From Eutreptiella sp. 'Long Island Sound 2002' (lineage: Eukaryota > Euglenozoa > Euglenophyceae > Eutreptiales > Eutreptiaceae), in NCBI GenBank assembly GCA_964036045.1, contig OZ038382.1:112700587-112764586 (forward strand): 64,000 nucleotides of DNA. The letters are read 5' to 3'. Below, piece by piece: positions 55,100 through 64,000 of this stretch. Under the pieces are notes generated by a model, which did not search any database, was not told where the DNA came from, and worked only from the letters and a program-made list of their open reading frames with translations. The stretch's first letter is position 1, and each line of letters begins with the position of its first letter. The translations under genes and the position numbers were made by a program.

Positions 55100-58000
55100 C
55101 CACCTTTGTCTTTCTGCCCTTGTTTTGGGACCCCCCAGAACGTAGGTGTGATGTAGCACTTCTGCCCACTTATGGGTCACATTTATTTCCGTCTCCTTCT
55201 GTAGGGGACCCCCAAGAACACAGGTGCGGTAGCACTTCCGCCCACTTGTGGGCCACCTTTGACTTTGTCTTCTTGTTTCAGGACCCTCGAGAACGCAAGG
55301 GTGATGTAGCACCTCCGCTCACTTGTTGGCCACTTTTGCTTCTGTCCCCCTTTTTAGGGGACCCCCAAGAACGCAGGGGTAATGTATCACTTCCGCCCAC
55401 TTGTGGGCCACTTTTGACTTTGTACCCCTGTTTGGGGAAACCCGAGAACGCAGGGGTGACATAGCATTTCCGCCCAGTTGTGGGCCACCTTTAACTTTGT
55501 GCCCTTTTTTAGGGACCCCCGAGAACGCAGGGGTGATGTAGCACTTCCGCCGTTTTTTAGCCACTTTTGTTTCTCTCTTCTTCTATAGGTGACCCCCGAG
55601 AACGTAGGGGTGATTTAGCACTTCGGCGCACTTGTGGGCCACTTTTTCTTCCGTCCCCTTGTGGAGGGGACCCCCGAGAACGCAGGCTGACGCAGCACTT
55701 TTGCCCACTTGTGGGCCACCTTTGGCTTTTCCATTCGTTTTGGGACCCGTGAGAGCGGAGGGGTGATGTAGCACTTCCGCCCACTTGTGGGCCACTTTTA
55801 TTTCCGTCCCCTTTTGTAGGGGACCCCCAAGAACGCAGGGGTGAGGTAGCACTTCCGCCCGCTTGTGGGCCATCTTTGACTTTGTCCTCTTGTTTTAGGA
55901 CCCCCGAGGACGCCAGGGTGATGTAGCACTTCCGCCCACTTGTGGGCCACTTTTGTTTCCGTCCCCTTTTTCTAGGGGACCCCCGAGAACGCAGGGGTAA
56001 TGTAGCACTTCCGCCCCCTTGTGGGCCACTTTTGACGTTGTCCCCTTGTTTTGGGACCCCCAAGAACGGAGGGGTGACATAGCACTTCCGCCCACTTGTG
56101 GGCCACCCTTAACTTTGTCCCCTTTTTTATGGACCCCCGAGAACGCAGGGGTGATGTAGCAATTCCGCCGTTTTTTGGCCTCTTTTGTTTCCCTCCCCTG
56201 GGAAGGTTGGGGTGATTTAGCACTTCCGCGCACTTGTGGGCCACTTTTCTTTACGTCCCCTTGTGGAAGCAACCCCCGAGAACGTAGGGGTGTTGTACAA
56301 ACTCGCCCACTTGTGGGCCACCTTTGACTTTGTCCCCTTGTTTTGGGACCCCTCAGAACGGCGGGGTGATGTACCAATTCCGCCCACTTGTGGGCCACCT
56401 TTGACTTTCTCGCCTTGTTTTGGGACCCCCGAGAACGTAGGGGTGATGTAGCACTTCTGCCCACTTGTGGGCCACTTTTGTTTCCGTCCCCTTGTGGAGG
56501 GGACCCCCCAGAACGCATGCTGACCTAGCACTTTTACCCACTTGTGGGCCACCTTTAACTTCGTCCCTTCGTTTTGGGACCCGTGAGAGCGGAGGGGTGA
56601 TGTAGCACTTCCGCCCACTTGTGTGCCACTTTTATTTCCGTCTCCTTCTGTAGGGGACCCCCAAGAACGCAAGGGTGAGGTAGCACTTCCGCCCTTTTGT
56701 GGGCCATCTTTGACTTTGTCCTCTTGTTTGGGGACTCCCGAGAACGCAGGGGGGACATAGTTCTTCCGCCCAGTTGTGGGCCACCTTTAACTTTGTCCCC
56801 TTTTTTAGGGATTCCCGAGAACGCAGGGGTGATGTAGCACTTCCGCCGTTTTTTGGCCACTTTTGTTTCTCTCTTCTTCTGTAAGGGACCCCCGAAAACG
56901 TGGGGGTGATTTAGCACTTCTGCACACTTGTGGGCCACTTTTGTTTCCGTCCCCTTGTGGAGGGGACCCCCGAGAACACAGGCTGACGTAGCACTTTTAC
57001 CCACTTGTGGGCCACCTTTAACTTCGTCCCTTCGTTTTGGGACCCGTGAGAGCGGAGGGGTGATGTAGCACTTCCGCCCACTTGTGGGCCACTTTTATTT
57101 CCGTCTCCTTCTGTAGGGGACCCCCAAGAACGCAAGGGTGAGGTAGCACTTCCGCCCTTTTGTGGGCCATCTTTGACTTTGTCCTCTTGTTTGGGGACTC
57201 CCGAGAACGCAGGGGTGACATAGTTCTTCCGCCCAGTTGTGGGCCACCTTTAACTTTGTCCCCTTTTTTAGGGATTCCCGAGAACGCAGGGGTGATGTAG
57301 CACTTCCGCCGTTTTTTGGCCACTTTTGTTTCTCTCTTCTTCTGTAAGGGACCCCCGAAAACGTAGGGGTGATTTAGCACTTCTGCACACTTGTGGGCCA
57401 CTTTTGTTTCCGTCCCCTTGTGGAGGGGACCCCCGAGAACACAGGCTGACGTAGCACTTTTGCCCACTTGTGGGCCACCTTTGACTTTGTCCCCTTGTTT
57501 GGGGACCGCCCAGAACACAGGGGTGATGTAACATTTTCGCCCACTTGTGGGCCACCTTGTACTTTGTCCCCTTGTTTTGGGACCCCCCGGAACGCAGGGT
57601 TGATGTAGCACTTCCGCCCACTTGTGGGCCACCTTTAACTGTGTCTCCTTGTTTGGGGAACCCCGGGAACACACCCGTGATGTAGTACTTCCTCCCACTT
57701 CTGGGCCACCATTGACTTTGTCCCCTTGTTTTGGGACCCGCGAGAACGCAAGGGTGATGTAGCACTTCCGCCCACTTGTGGGCCACTTTTGTTTCCGTTC
57801 CCTTCTGTAGGGGACCCCCGAGAACACCGGGGTGTGATAGCACTTCTGTCCAATTGTGGGCCACCCTTGACGTGTCCCCTTGTGCGGGGACCCCCGGGAA
57901 CGCAGGGGTGATGTAGTACTTCAGCTCTTGGGTGGGCCACCTTTTACTTTGTCCCCTCGTTTTGGGACCCCCGAGAACGTAGGGATGATATAGCAATTCC

Positions 58001-58255
58001 GCCCTTTTCAGGGCCACCTTTAACTTTGTTCTCGTCCTCTTTTGTAGGGGACCCCCGAGAACGGAGGGGTGACTTTGCACTTCTGCCCACTTGTGGGCCA
58101 CCTTTGTTTCCGTCCCCTTTTGTAGGGGACCCTCGAGAACGTAGGGGTGACATTGGACTTCCGCCCTCTTTTGGGCCCCCGAGAAGGTAGGGGTGAGGCA
58201 GCCACTTCTAATGTTATTCCCAATTTTCGCGGATTCCCGACAATGCAAGGGTGAA
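55100..58255 (+). repeat. 77/78-bp satellite array, segment 3
   Basis: Continues the array after the LINE with about 40 monomers, A/B alternation well kept. It ends with variants (GGGCCCCCGAGAAGGTAGGG then GTGAGGCAGCC, and GCGGATTCCCGACAATGCAA) that match the small cluster at about 13450-13540. Confidence 0.95.
56521..57446 (+). repeat. Two 463-bp higher-order copies (6 monomers each)
   Basis: 56521-56983 and 56984-57446 start at the same word (TGAC.TAGCACTTTTACCCAC) and are nearly identical; 463 bp is six monomers. A diverged relative begins near 55688. Confidence 0.85.
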
Positions 58256-58876
58256 GCTCCACTCATTTGATCCGTCCTTTCTTGATGGCCACGAAAAAGC
58301 TTTCGCTAACCACCAAGCACCGTGTCTTGGGATTCTAAACGGGCAGTTGGTCTAGTGGTTTTCAAAGCTTGAACACCGCGAAGCTGGTGGTGGTGCACCC
58401 GAATACTTTTTCCGATGTGCCCCTCGTCCCACTGGGAGCCGGTTTTGTTGACTATGTGCTCAGCATTGTTGATGTTGATTGTGCTGTGCGGGTCGTTCAA
58501 GCGCCCGGTGATGATATGGAGGGCGTGACCCAGCTTCTTGGCCCTCTTGAGTCCACCGTCAGCACCCAAGTTGAAGGTGCACTTTCGGCTATCGAGGAGA
58601 GTGTTCAAGCCACCCCCACCCCACTCGAAGGTAAAGAGTCCTCCGCTGAGCAGAGCGTGGAAAGCCCGGAGGCCAGGCTGCAGCCTTCCATGGCCACTCC
58701 CACAGAGGAGGACACCCGTCCCAAAGTCCTCATCCGTGGAGAGTGGCGCAAGGTGCCGGATGGCTACCTAGCAGATGCATCTGGCTAGTTGGGGCGTGAC
58801 CGGCTTTTCATCAATGACCTGTCCAAGCAGCTAGTAGCAGAGTTGCGCGCTACTTGTTAGCTTAACCCCAGTTGTG
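58256..58876 (+). pseudogene. Coding-like fragment at the array's right edge, unknown
   Basis: The frame 58369-58788 (about 140 codons, first codon TTG, real start unknown) reads as an ordinary soluble protein piece with a Glu/Thr/Pro-rich middle and ends RGEWRKVPDGYLADASG, TAG. The same region goes on in a shifted frame (RDRLFINDLSKQLVAELRA) towards the conserved peptide at 58877-58947. This may be the better-preserved part of the element's gene that the short copy has lost. Just upstream, GTTGGTCTAGTGGTTTTC (58346-58363) resembles a tRNA A-box region, without a B box. No family recognised. Confidence 0.35.
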
Positions 58877-58947
58877 GTGCAAAGCCCAAGTCCAACGACA
58901 CAAAAACAGACTTGATCTACAAGCGTGCATTCTGCAACTACTTGTAG
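58877..58947 (+). pseudogene. Conserved C-terminal peptide (copy 2)
   Basis: Reads AKPKSNDTKTDLIYKRAF then CNYL and TAG (58945-58947). Compared with 5184-5260 the changes are S/N, R/K and A/T, with the last 12 residues and the stop unchanged. Confidence 0.45.
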
Positions 58948-59535
58948 CGGGTGCATGTTTTGTGGGCTGTATTTTCCTCTGCTCGTTTGGTGTACCAATG
59001 GTGGAGCGTATAAGATTGCTATTATATTGGCCCCATATCAGTGCCTTGGTGGCCTATAATGTTGGCACTGGCGTTGGCCATGGCCCTGTCACAGACTCTT
59101 TTTCTTGAGCCTGATTTTGTTTCCAGTGCTGGCACACTGGATGTTGGCCATGGACCTGTCAGATCTCTTTTCTTGGGCCTGAATTTTTGTCTGGTGCCAA
59201 TGGCACCATCCGAAACTAAGTTATATTGGCCGAGTCCCAACTAATTGGTGGCCACACAGATTACTATGTGCTTTGTGGACTCGGCGTCCCATCGTTAAGG
59301 TCGCTATGGGGTGCCGTACTGAACCAGTAGCTGTACCTTTCAATTTTTCAATTTTTTTTATAATTTACACGACTTACCGCAGAAAAAATTTACACGCCCT
59401 TACCGCAAAAAAAATCAATTTTTTTTTCTAATTGCCACGACTTACCGCAGTAAAAAAAATTACACACATTTACCGCAAAAAAAATACACGATTGGACAAA
59501 TTTTTTGTACACGGCTTACATTTTTCACAACAGCA
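58948..59535 (+). repeat. Trailer and A-rich terminal block of the element (copy 2)
   Basis: Aligns with 5261-6007 at high similarity (GTACCAATGGTGGAGCGTAT onward, TATATTGGCCCCATATCAGT, GTGGACTCGGCGTCCCAT). It has about 190 bp fewer internal duplications. It ends in TTACCGCA-A-run words and TACATTTTTCAC. Confidence 0.75.
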
Positions 59536-60499
59536 AAGGTCGCCGGACTTAGCCGGGCTTAGGTGCGGCATGAGTAATGGCGCCGAAGGAAAGTTTTGTC
59601 GAGGGTGGCCAACCACAGGAATGTCAATGGCGCAGGTTATGAAGCCACATTGTTTTTCTCCGCTTTGGTGTGGTGGGTGGGTTCATGTGAATGGTGATGG
59701 GCACGCCCATATTAGAGCTTTCGTCCCGGAATTCGAAATCCCCCCCCCCACCCCAAGATGTACACCTCAAAATGTTCAATGCGACGCAGCGATCATTTTT
59801 AGGTGTGTATGCTGCCCCTTGGGCCTTGGGCCGCTTTTGGTTTGGGTTTGAGGCATGGGTTGCGTCAAAGTTAGTGTGTGTGCACCGCACATTGTGAAGA
59901 GTCCGACCAGTGGGTATAGCGCGGTCGGGAAAACACAGTATTCAGTGAATATGATTGAATGCGGTGTGCCCGGAGGGTGTGTGTTGCTGGAGGAGTGCAA
60001 CTGCATTTCATGTGAGCGTGATCCGCAAAATATAACGGGATGTGTCACAGGTGGTGGCGGTGCAGTAGGAGGGCTGTGCATCTACGTAGCATCCATTGTC
60101 GGAAGCGCCGTGTTTGGGGTGCAGACGGCAGCGGTTACGATATTTGGAGGTTCATCCGCATGTCTTTGCAGTTGGATGACGGTTTGGCATTGGTGGATGT
60201 CCAGGCCTGGACGCGGTCTGTGCCTGTGAAGCAGAAGGACCCTTCGGAGGTGTGATGCAGTGCCCATGCCCACGCCCTGGGGGAGTAGGGGGGCACGGAT
60301 GCGGTGCATTGGGCCGCCACAGTGCCATGGTTGCTTCAGGCCATGACCTGCACCGTGGGGCCTGGGCGGCCAGTGCCCGCTGGGGTGTAGGCACTGGGTG
60401 CAACTCAAGCAGCGGCAGGAGCGCTGTGTGGAGATGATTGCGCTTGTGGGTGCATGACCGGTGAATGGTGCGACGCACCCAGACTTTTGGTTAAGGATT
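59536..60499. other. No gene confidently recognised
   Basis: A plus frame from ATG 59855 to 60229 (124 codons) is Cys/Gly-rich (EECNCISCERD) but matches nothing known to me. Minus frames over 60082-60478 are His/Pro-rich. A C run lies at about 59741. Confidence 0.3.
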
Positions 60500-60965
60500 G
60501 TCCCATCCCACTGGGGGGGTCGGGGTGGGTCTGTGGCCTGTGGGTGGGTGGGTTAGTTTGATCTTACGCAATTTGGCCCAAAGTGCCTGGGGGGAGTAGG
60601 CTCTGGGTGGGTGGGTAGATGGGTGGTTGGATGGGTGGTCGGGTTCACACAAACTGGACACCATGCGGCAGGGACAATCACAGTTTTGATGGTTGACAGT
60701 GGCACTGGCAGTTGTGATGTAAAAAATTGCCTCACTAAGGAATTGAACCATGGGCCATTTATCCAGAGTCCAGGGTGTATACCACTGTACCATCTGCTGT
60801 CACTGCCAATGCGGGATCAAGTACTGTGTACAGCCTGACGTTCCCTTCTTTTCCCTTCTAAATTTTCAGTATGCAATGGGCATCGGATGTGGGATGAGAG
60901 GGGGTAGGGGGGGGGGGGGGGGGCTTGGTGGGTGGGTGGGTCAGCTTGGGTGGGTGGGTGGGTTC
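60500..60965 (+). repeat. GGGT-rich microsatellites and G run
   Basis: (GGGT)n-like stretches at about 60543-60555, 60606-60650 and 60923-60963, with a 15-G run at about 60908. The tRNA-like sequence at 60729-60807 lies between them. Confidence 0.7.
60729..60807 (-). repeat. tRNA-Gln-like sequence (SINE head or tRNA pseudogene)
   Basis: Read on the minus strand: AGATGGTACAGTGGTATACA resembles a D-arm; CCCTGGACTCTGGAT (opposite 60760-60774) resembles the tRNA-Gln anticodon arm with CTG anticodon; GGTTCAATTCC (opposite 60739-60749) is a perfect B box. Anticodon and T stems are imperfect and the acceptor stem is not complementary, so it should not be a functional tRNA. Same B box and anticodon-arm words as in the five 2.9-kb units, in opposite orientation. 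Confidence 0.5.
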
Positions 60966-61088
60966 GCTAGTCCTGAGGCAGCCCCAAAATGACCCCCCGC
61001 CCCCTGCCCCCAGTGGCTAAGCAAAGGTCTGGACACACTGCCAATGGAGGAACGGGGGCGGCCAAGCAGCGGTGAGGGAGCGAATGCA

Positions 61089-61297
61089 TTGTGACCGTCT
61101 GCAGAGACCCTGTGGAGTGATGTTTGGAGTGACAATGCAGATTGAGGCAACTGTCAGGAGATGGTCAGTGTAGTGTGACCGTACGGAGTGACCGTCCAGA
61201 GGGACCGTGGGGGATGACCGCATAGAATGACTGCACAGAATCACCGCATAGAGTGACCGTCCAGAATAACCGTAGAGTGACCGTACAGTGTGACGGA
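61089..61297 (+). repeat. 13-bp minisatellite (GTGACCGTACAGA)
   Basis: From 61175, ten units follow: GTGACCGTACGGA, GTGACCGTCCAGA, GGGACCGTGGGGG, ATGACCGCATAGA, ATGACTGCACAGA, ATCACCGCATAGA, GTGACCGTCCAGA, ATAACCGTAGA, GTGACCGTACAGT, GTGACGG. Looser copies reach back to 61089. Confidence 0.9.
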
Positions 61298-61440
61298 CAA
61301 TGAACAACAGGTGTCCTGGACCCCATAAACAACATGCATCAAAGGGGCTACAGGAGTCAGGGCATGTCCTACTGCCGGCATGGACACGTCGGATGCCCTC
61401 CCTCGTTTATGCGCGTTGCATAGCTGACCGTGCCCTTGCC

Positions 61441-61861
61441 ATGGACTCGTTCGGTACTGCACAGGGCGAGCAGCTTCAACAGAGGCTGGAGGAGCTGCAG
61501 CACTTACATCAGGAGGACCAACAGCAAATCACCGAGTTGAATGCTCAGGTACTCTACTAAGCAAAGGAGCGGTTTTTGTGTGTAGACTTACCTACTGGAG
61601 CTGTTCTGCTGCTGTTGCTCCTGCGCCTACTCTTGCTGCGGCTCCTAATTGCTCATGCATAATCTTTCATCGCACCGTTTTGCGTGCAAGGCCGCTCAGG
61701 ATGTTCATAGTCTCCATGCTTTCGGATGTTTCCCTTCATGCGAAAACAAATCTCAACATCGCTGACGCATGCCAACATGTCTTCCTCTGTCACAGATTGC
61801 TGCCATGACAAAGGAGCTTTTGGAGCTCAGGGCTGAAGCTGCCCTGTATGAGCCTCTCTGA
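61441..61861 (+). CDS. Small two-exon coiled-coil protein
   Basis: Exon 1 is 61441-61548: ATG to ..GCTCAG, 36 codons, phase 0. It is followed by a GTACTC donor at 61549. The intron is 247 bp (61549-61795) with a GCTGACG branch-point-like word and a CTTCCTCTGTCACAG acceptor. Exon 2 is 61796-61861: 21 codons and TGA, phase 0. The predicted 57-residue protein is Gln/Glu/Leu-rich with heptad spacing (LQQRLEELQHLHQEDQQQI; MTKELLELRAEAALYEPL) on both sides of the intron, i.e. one coiled coil interrupted by the intron. That continuity supports the splice model. It may be a complete small protein or part of a longer one with an upstream exon. No family assigned. Confidence 0.55.
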
Positions 61862-63364
61862 GTAGGGCCTGAGCCATGCGTGCCTGCAAGTGGCGTGCAC
61901 ACAGGGATTGTAGGCTCGTGAATCACCCACTCGAAGTATCACAATCATTACACTTGCCTAACCATGATTTTCCTCACAACCCTGCAAAATCCGGAATCCC
62001 AATAGTAACCCACAACCTCACCTGGAACTTTATGCCGAAGGGCAACACAGTGGGAGATGGTGATGCATCCATATGCCTGCTTCTCTCCACTGGATCCTGT
62101 TCAAGTAGTACACTGCAAATGATCATCATTCTGTTTTGCCGAAAATGTCGGAATTTTCACTTTGTCGCCACGTTATTTTTCTGCCCCCATGCCATACAAA
62201 ATCGCTGTAGTGCATCTTGCATGGCCGCATTTGAACATTCATTTGGTGTGTTGAGATGCAAATACAAGAGAGGGGTTGGCCACCAACATGGGAACCGCTG
62301 GGAAGTCAAGTCACAGGAATGAGAGCACCCGGTCACAGCACAGCGGGTGGGTGCTTCACAAGACAACAATGTAACCAATGCAATGATGGGTACAGGGGGA
62401 GGGAGGGGCGGAGGCAAGGCACAAAACGGATTGATGGCCGTTTGACTCACGTTTTCATGTTGTAATGGATCTGCTCTTTGCCTGAAAATCATTCACAGTT
62501 CCGTATCGCACGGCGATTGCTCAGGGACTGACTTCAATCAGGCCTCAGATTTGCGAAACACCAAATACCAAGTCCTTGCAGCCCAAGCGCGTCCCTCAAT
62601 ATTCTTTGTAACAACCAAGTTCAAACACATGCAGAGGCATTCATGGGTCTCCGAGGTCTGGAAGATCTTAACTGTCCATAATGCCCCCAGGCAACAGGCA
62701 TTCTGGGCACAAAGGCCGGATAGCATTGCCCTGGAAACCACAAAGTTTTGCAGGACGCAATCAAATGCAATGATTCAAGTTCGAAGGGCCCGTTTGAATG
62801 TCCCTAGGACAGGCGCGAGCCGAGACGCAATTTTCAGGCTGATGCAAAGGCATTTTTGCGCAGTGGAAGTAGTGCAAACTGTAACCAAATTGAGCTGACC
62901 TACTCTTTTTGCATTGTCAAGCTGCATGAAGCTTGGTATGCCACACACTGATATCAGGAGGCTTCTTGGTGTGGCACAGGTCCAGTCGCCCAACTTGTGT
63001 GCACAACCCTGTGTGGCCCCTCTCTGCCCTCTTGCATGCCGGCCCCATGCACCGTGCGCTGCGTCGACGAATACGTTGGACCGGTGCCTTCGACCGGACT
63101 AGCACCCATTGGCACACTCCTTGGCCATTTGGCCCACATGCTTTTATCCAGAGCCCTCCCCTGGGGGCACGTAAATAATTTGACCATCATGTTGCACGTG
63201 CCGGCTTAGCTGTCCAATGTTATGGGACCAGGCGCTGCCCACCTACGGCGAAGCCGGTGCCTGGCTGGGACAATATTTGACAATTTCTCAATCACATCGG
63301 TGAAATAGACGTTTTTTCTTACTCACCTCCATGTGCTGACCCAAAAAGAGCGTTTCAACATTGT
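61862..63364. other. No gene confidently recognised
   Basis: Candidate acceptors followed by open sequence occur near 62501 (TCATTCACAG, then a frame open to TAA near 62606) and near 62978 (GGCACAG). Neither shows a recognisable domain. The stretch is nearly free of the repeats that fill the rest of the window. Confidence 0.3.
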
Positions 63365-63589
63365 TTGTCTTGGGCGCTCCGCATTGACATAGCCCAGGCG
63401 GTGTCTGAACTGCTGCACATGCAGGAATCAGCGCAGCACATTCCTCTCTTGCCTGCCTCACCAGACCCAAAAAGTGAAGCGTTCTCAGTGACGGGAGGCT
63501 CAGCGCTCATTTCTCCTCGCGTCAAACTCAAGCTCCAGAGGTCTGAGCTCTTTCTTCGGAACAGGCTAGTGAGGTCCACAGCAAACTGA
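63365..63589 (+). other. Possible terminal exon, unknown product
   Basis: The frame is open from about 63317 to TGA at 63587. It has balanced composition and a basic C-terminus (KLKLQRSELFLRNRLV). Its start is not defined. It could be a last exon of a gene lying at 61-63 kb, or chance. Confidence 0.2.
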
Positions 63590-63860
63590 GCTATTCCCTG
63601 TCACCCCACTTCAATCGGGGGGGGCAGCCGCGCTACAGCGAGTCTTGTGAGTCCCATAGGTCGGGGTGCACCCAATGACAGCAAGCACAGGGCAAGCACT
63701 GTGAGGGGAAGTCACCACATGGCGGGTCCGAGGACTCACCAGGACCGGAGTGCACCTCTGATGGCAGGAACAGGAAGGCAAACCTGGAAAAATAGGGGTC
63801 GCCCTTCTGTGGCATCATGATGTGGTGGTTGTGTGGCCCTTCCTCACATGTCGACCCTAC

Positions 63861-64000
63861 CTGCTCTCGCATCAGCCTAAGGGACTGCCGAGGGTGAGCT
63901 ATGCCCTCATAACACGCACGCATCATTGGAAAGAGCCCGTACTCTACCTTCATGGGGAACATACTGCACGCAGCCCAAATCGAGTGGGTAGTGTAGTTCG
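63861..64000 (-). CDS. Partial exon of an unidentified gene at the window edge
   Basis: Reading from the right edge, the minus strand is open through SIWAACSMFPMKVEYGLFPM and on to LRLMREQ, ending at a clean phase-0 donor (GCAG|GTAGGG at 63861/63860). A TTTTTCCAG acceptor follows at 63784 (77-bp intron), then an open stretch to a second donor-like CCTG|GTGAGT near 63740. Composition is ordinary protein-like (aromatic, Met, Arg), unlike repeat-derived frames. The 5' part is outside the window. Family not recognised. Confidence 0.35.

Larger units (their letters stand above)
38904..59535 (+). mobile_element. Expanded copy of the satellite-bearing element
   Basis: The left edge (ACCGCAAAGAAAGAATTACC, then TGTTACTGAAAATGCATGCC) matches the leader at 4805-4870 of the short element. 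The right part (58877-59535) matches its trailer, including the conserved peptide, the GTATAAGATTGC sequence and the A-rich terminal block. Between them the short copy has about four monomers and this copy has roughly 230-250. The left inverted terminal block is not visible here, so the copy is incomplete on that side or was joined to dispersed repeat copy B. Later insertions are annotated separately. Confidence 0.6.

Noticed and set aside
38950-58255. CRISPR array
   Set aside because: The repeats are contiguous monomers with no unique spacers, the genome is eukaryotic, and no cas genes are present.
60729-60807. Functional tRNA-Gln gene
   Set aside because: B box and anticodon-arm words are good, but the acceptor stem does not pair and the anticodon and T stems are imperfect.

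Overview
The window is eukaryotic nuclear DNA, very repeat-rich and gene-poor. Evidence for this: a GT-AG intron in a small coiled-coil gene, APE-type LINE endonuclease/reverse-transcriptase remains, LINE RNase H and zinc-knuckle remains, a possible piggyBac-like relic, tRNA-Gln-like SINE-type sequences, microsatellites, and a long satellite array. There are no operons or Shine-Dalgarno sites. Dozens of G/C homopolymers of 9-16 bases point to a large repeat-laden protist or algal genome. I cannot name the organism.

Layout. 0-4.6 kb: degenerate satellite-like repeats, then a broken ankyrin-repeat gene (2.09-3.92 kb). 4.6-6.0 kb: a short element bounded by A/T-rich inverted repeats that holds a few copies of a satellite monomer. 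6.0-18.4 kb: mostly unrecognised sequence with a probable piggyBac-like relic on the minus strand (6.9-7.7 kb), microsatellites, a small satellite cluster (13.2-14.0 kb) and a Pro/Tyr/Gly-rich reading frame just before the next block. 18.4-33.7 kb: five head-to-tail copies of a 2.9-kb unit (the first is 3.6 kb because of an insertion). Each copy carries a tRNA-like box, a 21-bp minisatellite, C tracts, and a degenerate LINE endonuclease plus partial reverse transcriptase. The last copy runs into single-copy sequence where the next RT motif seems to follow. 33.7-38.9 kb: single-copy sequence with a LINE-type C-terminal zinc knuckle (36.1 kb) and a Cys-rich, basic/acidic-tailed relic (37.3-38.1 kb).

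38.9-59.5 kb: about 19 kb of tandem 77/78-bp satellite. It begins with the same leader and ends with the same trailer as the small 4.6-6.0 kb element, so it looks like that element with its internal repeats hugely expanded. Two later insertions sit in it: a 612-bp C-rich-TIR MITE-like element (42.81-43.42 kb) and a 5'-truncated LINE with a 16-bp target-site duplication and poly(A) tail (52.83-55.10 kb, minus strand). Recent higher-order duplications (859 bp; 463 bp) show the array is still being rearranged.

59.5-64 kb: lower repeat content, a tRNA-Gln-like sequence, a 13-bp minisatellite, one credible two-exon small gene (61.44-61.86 kb) and a possible partial exon on the minus strand at the window edge.

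Most long open frames here, including one of 576 codons, are by-products of the satellite having no stop codons on its minus strand; they are not annotated as genes.
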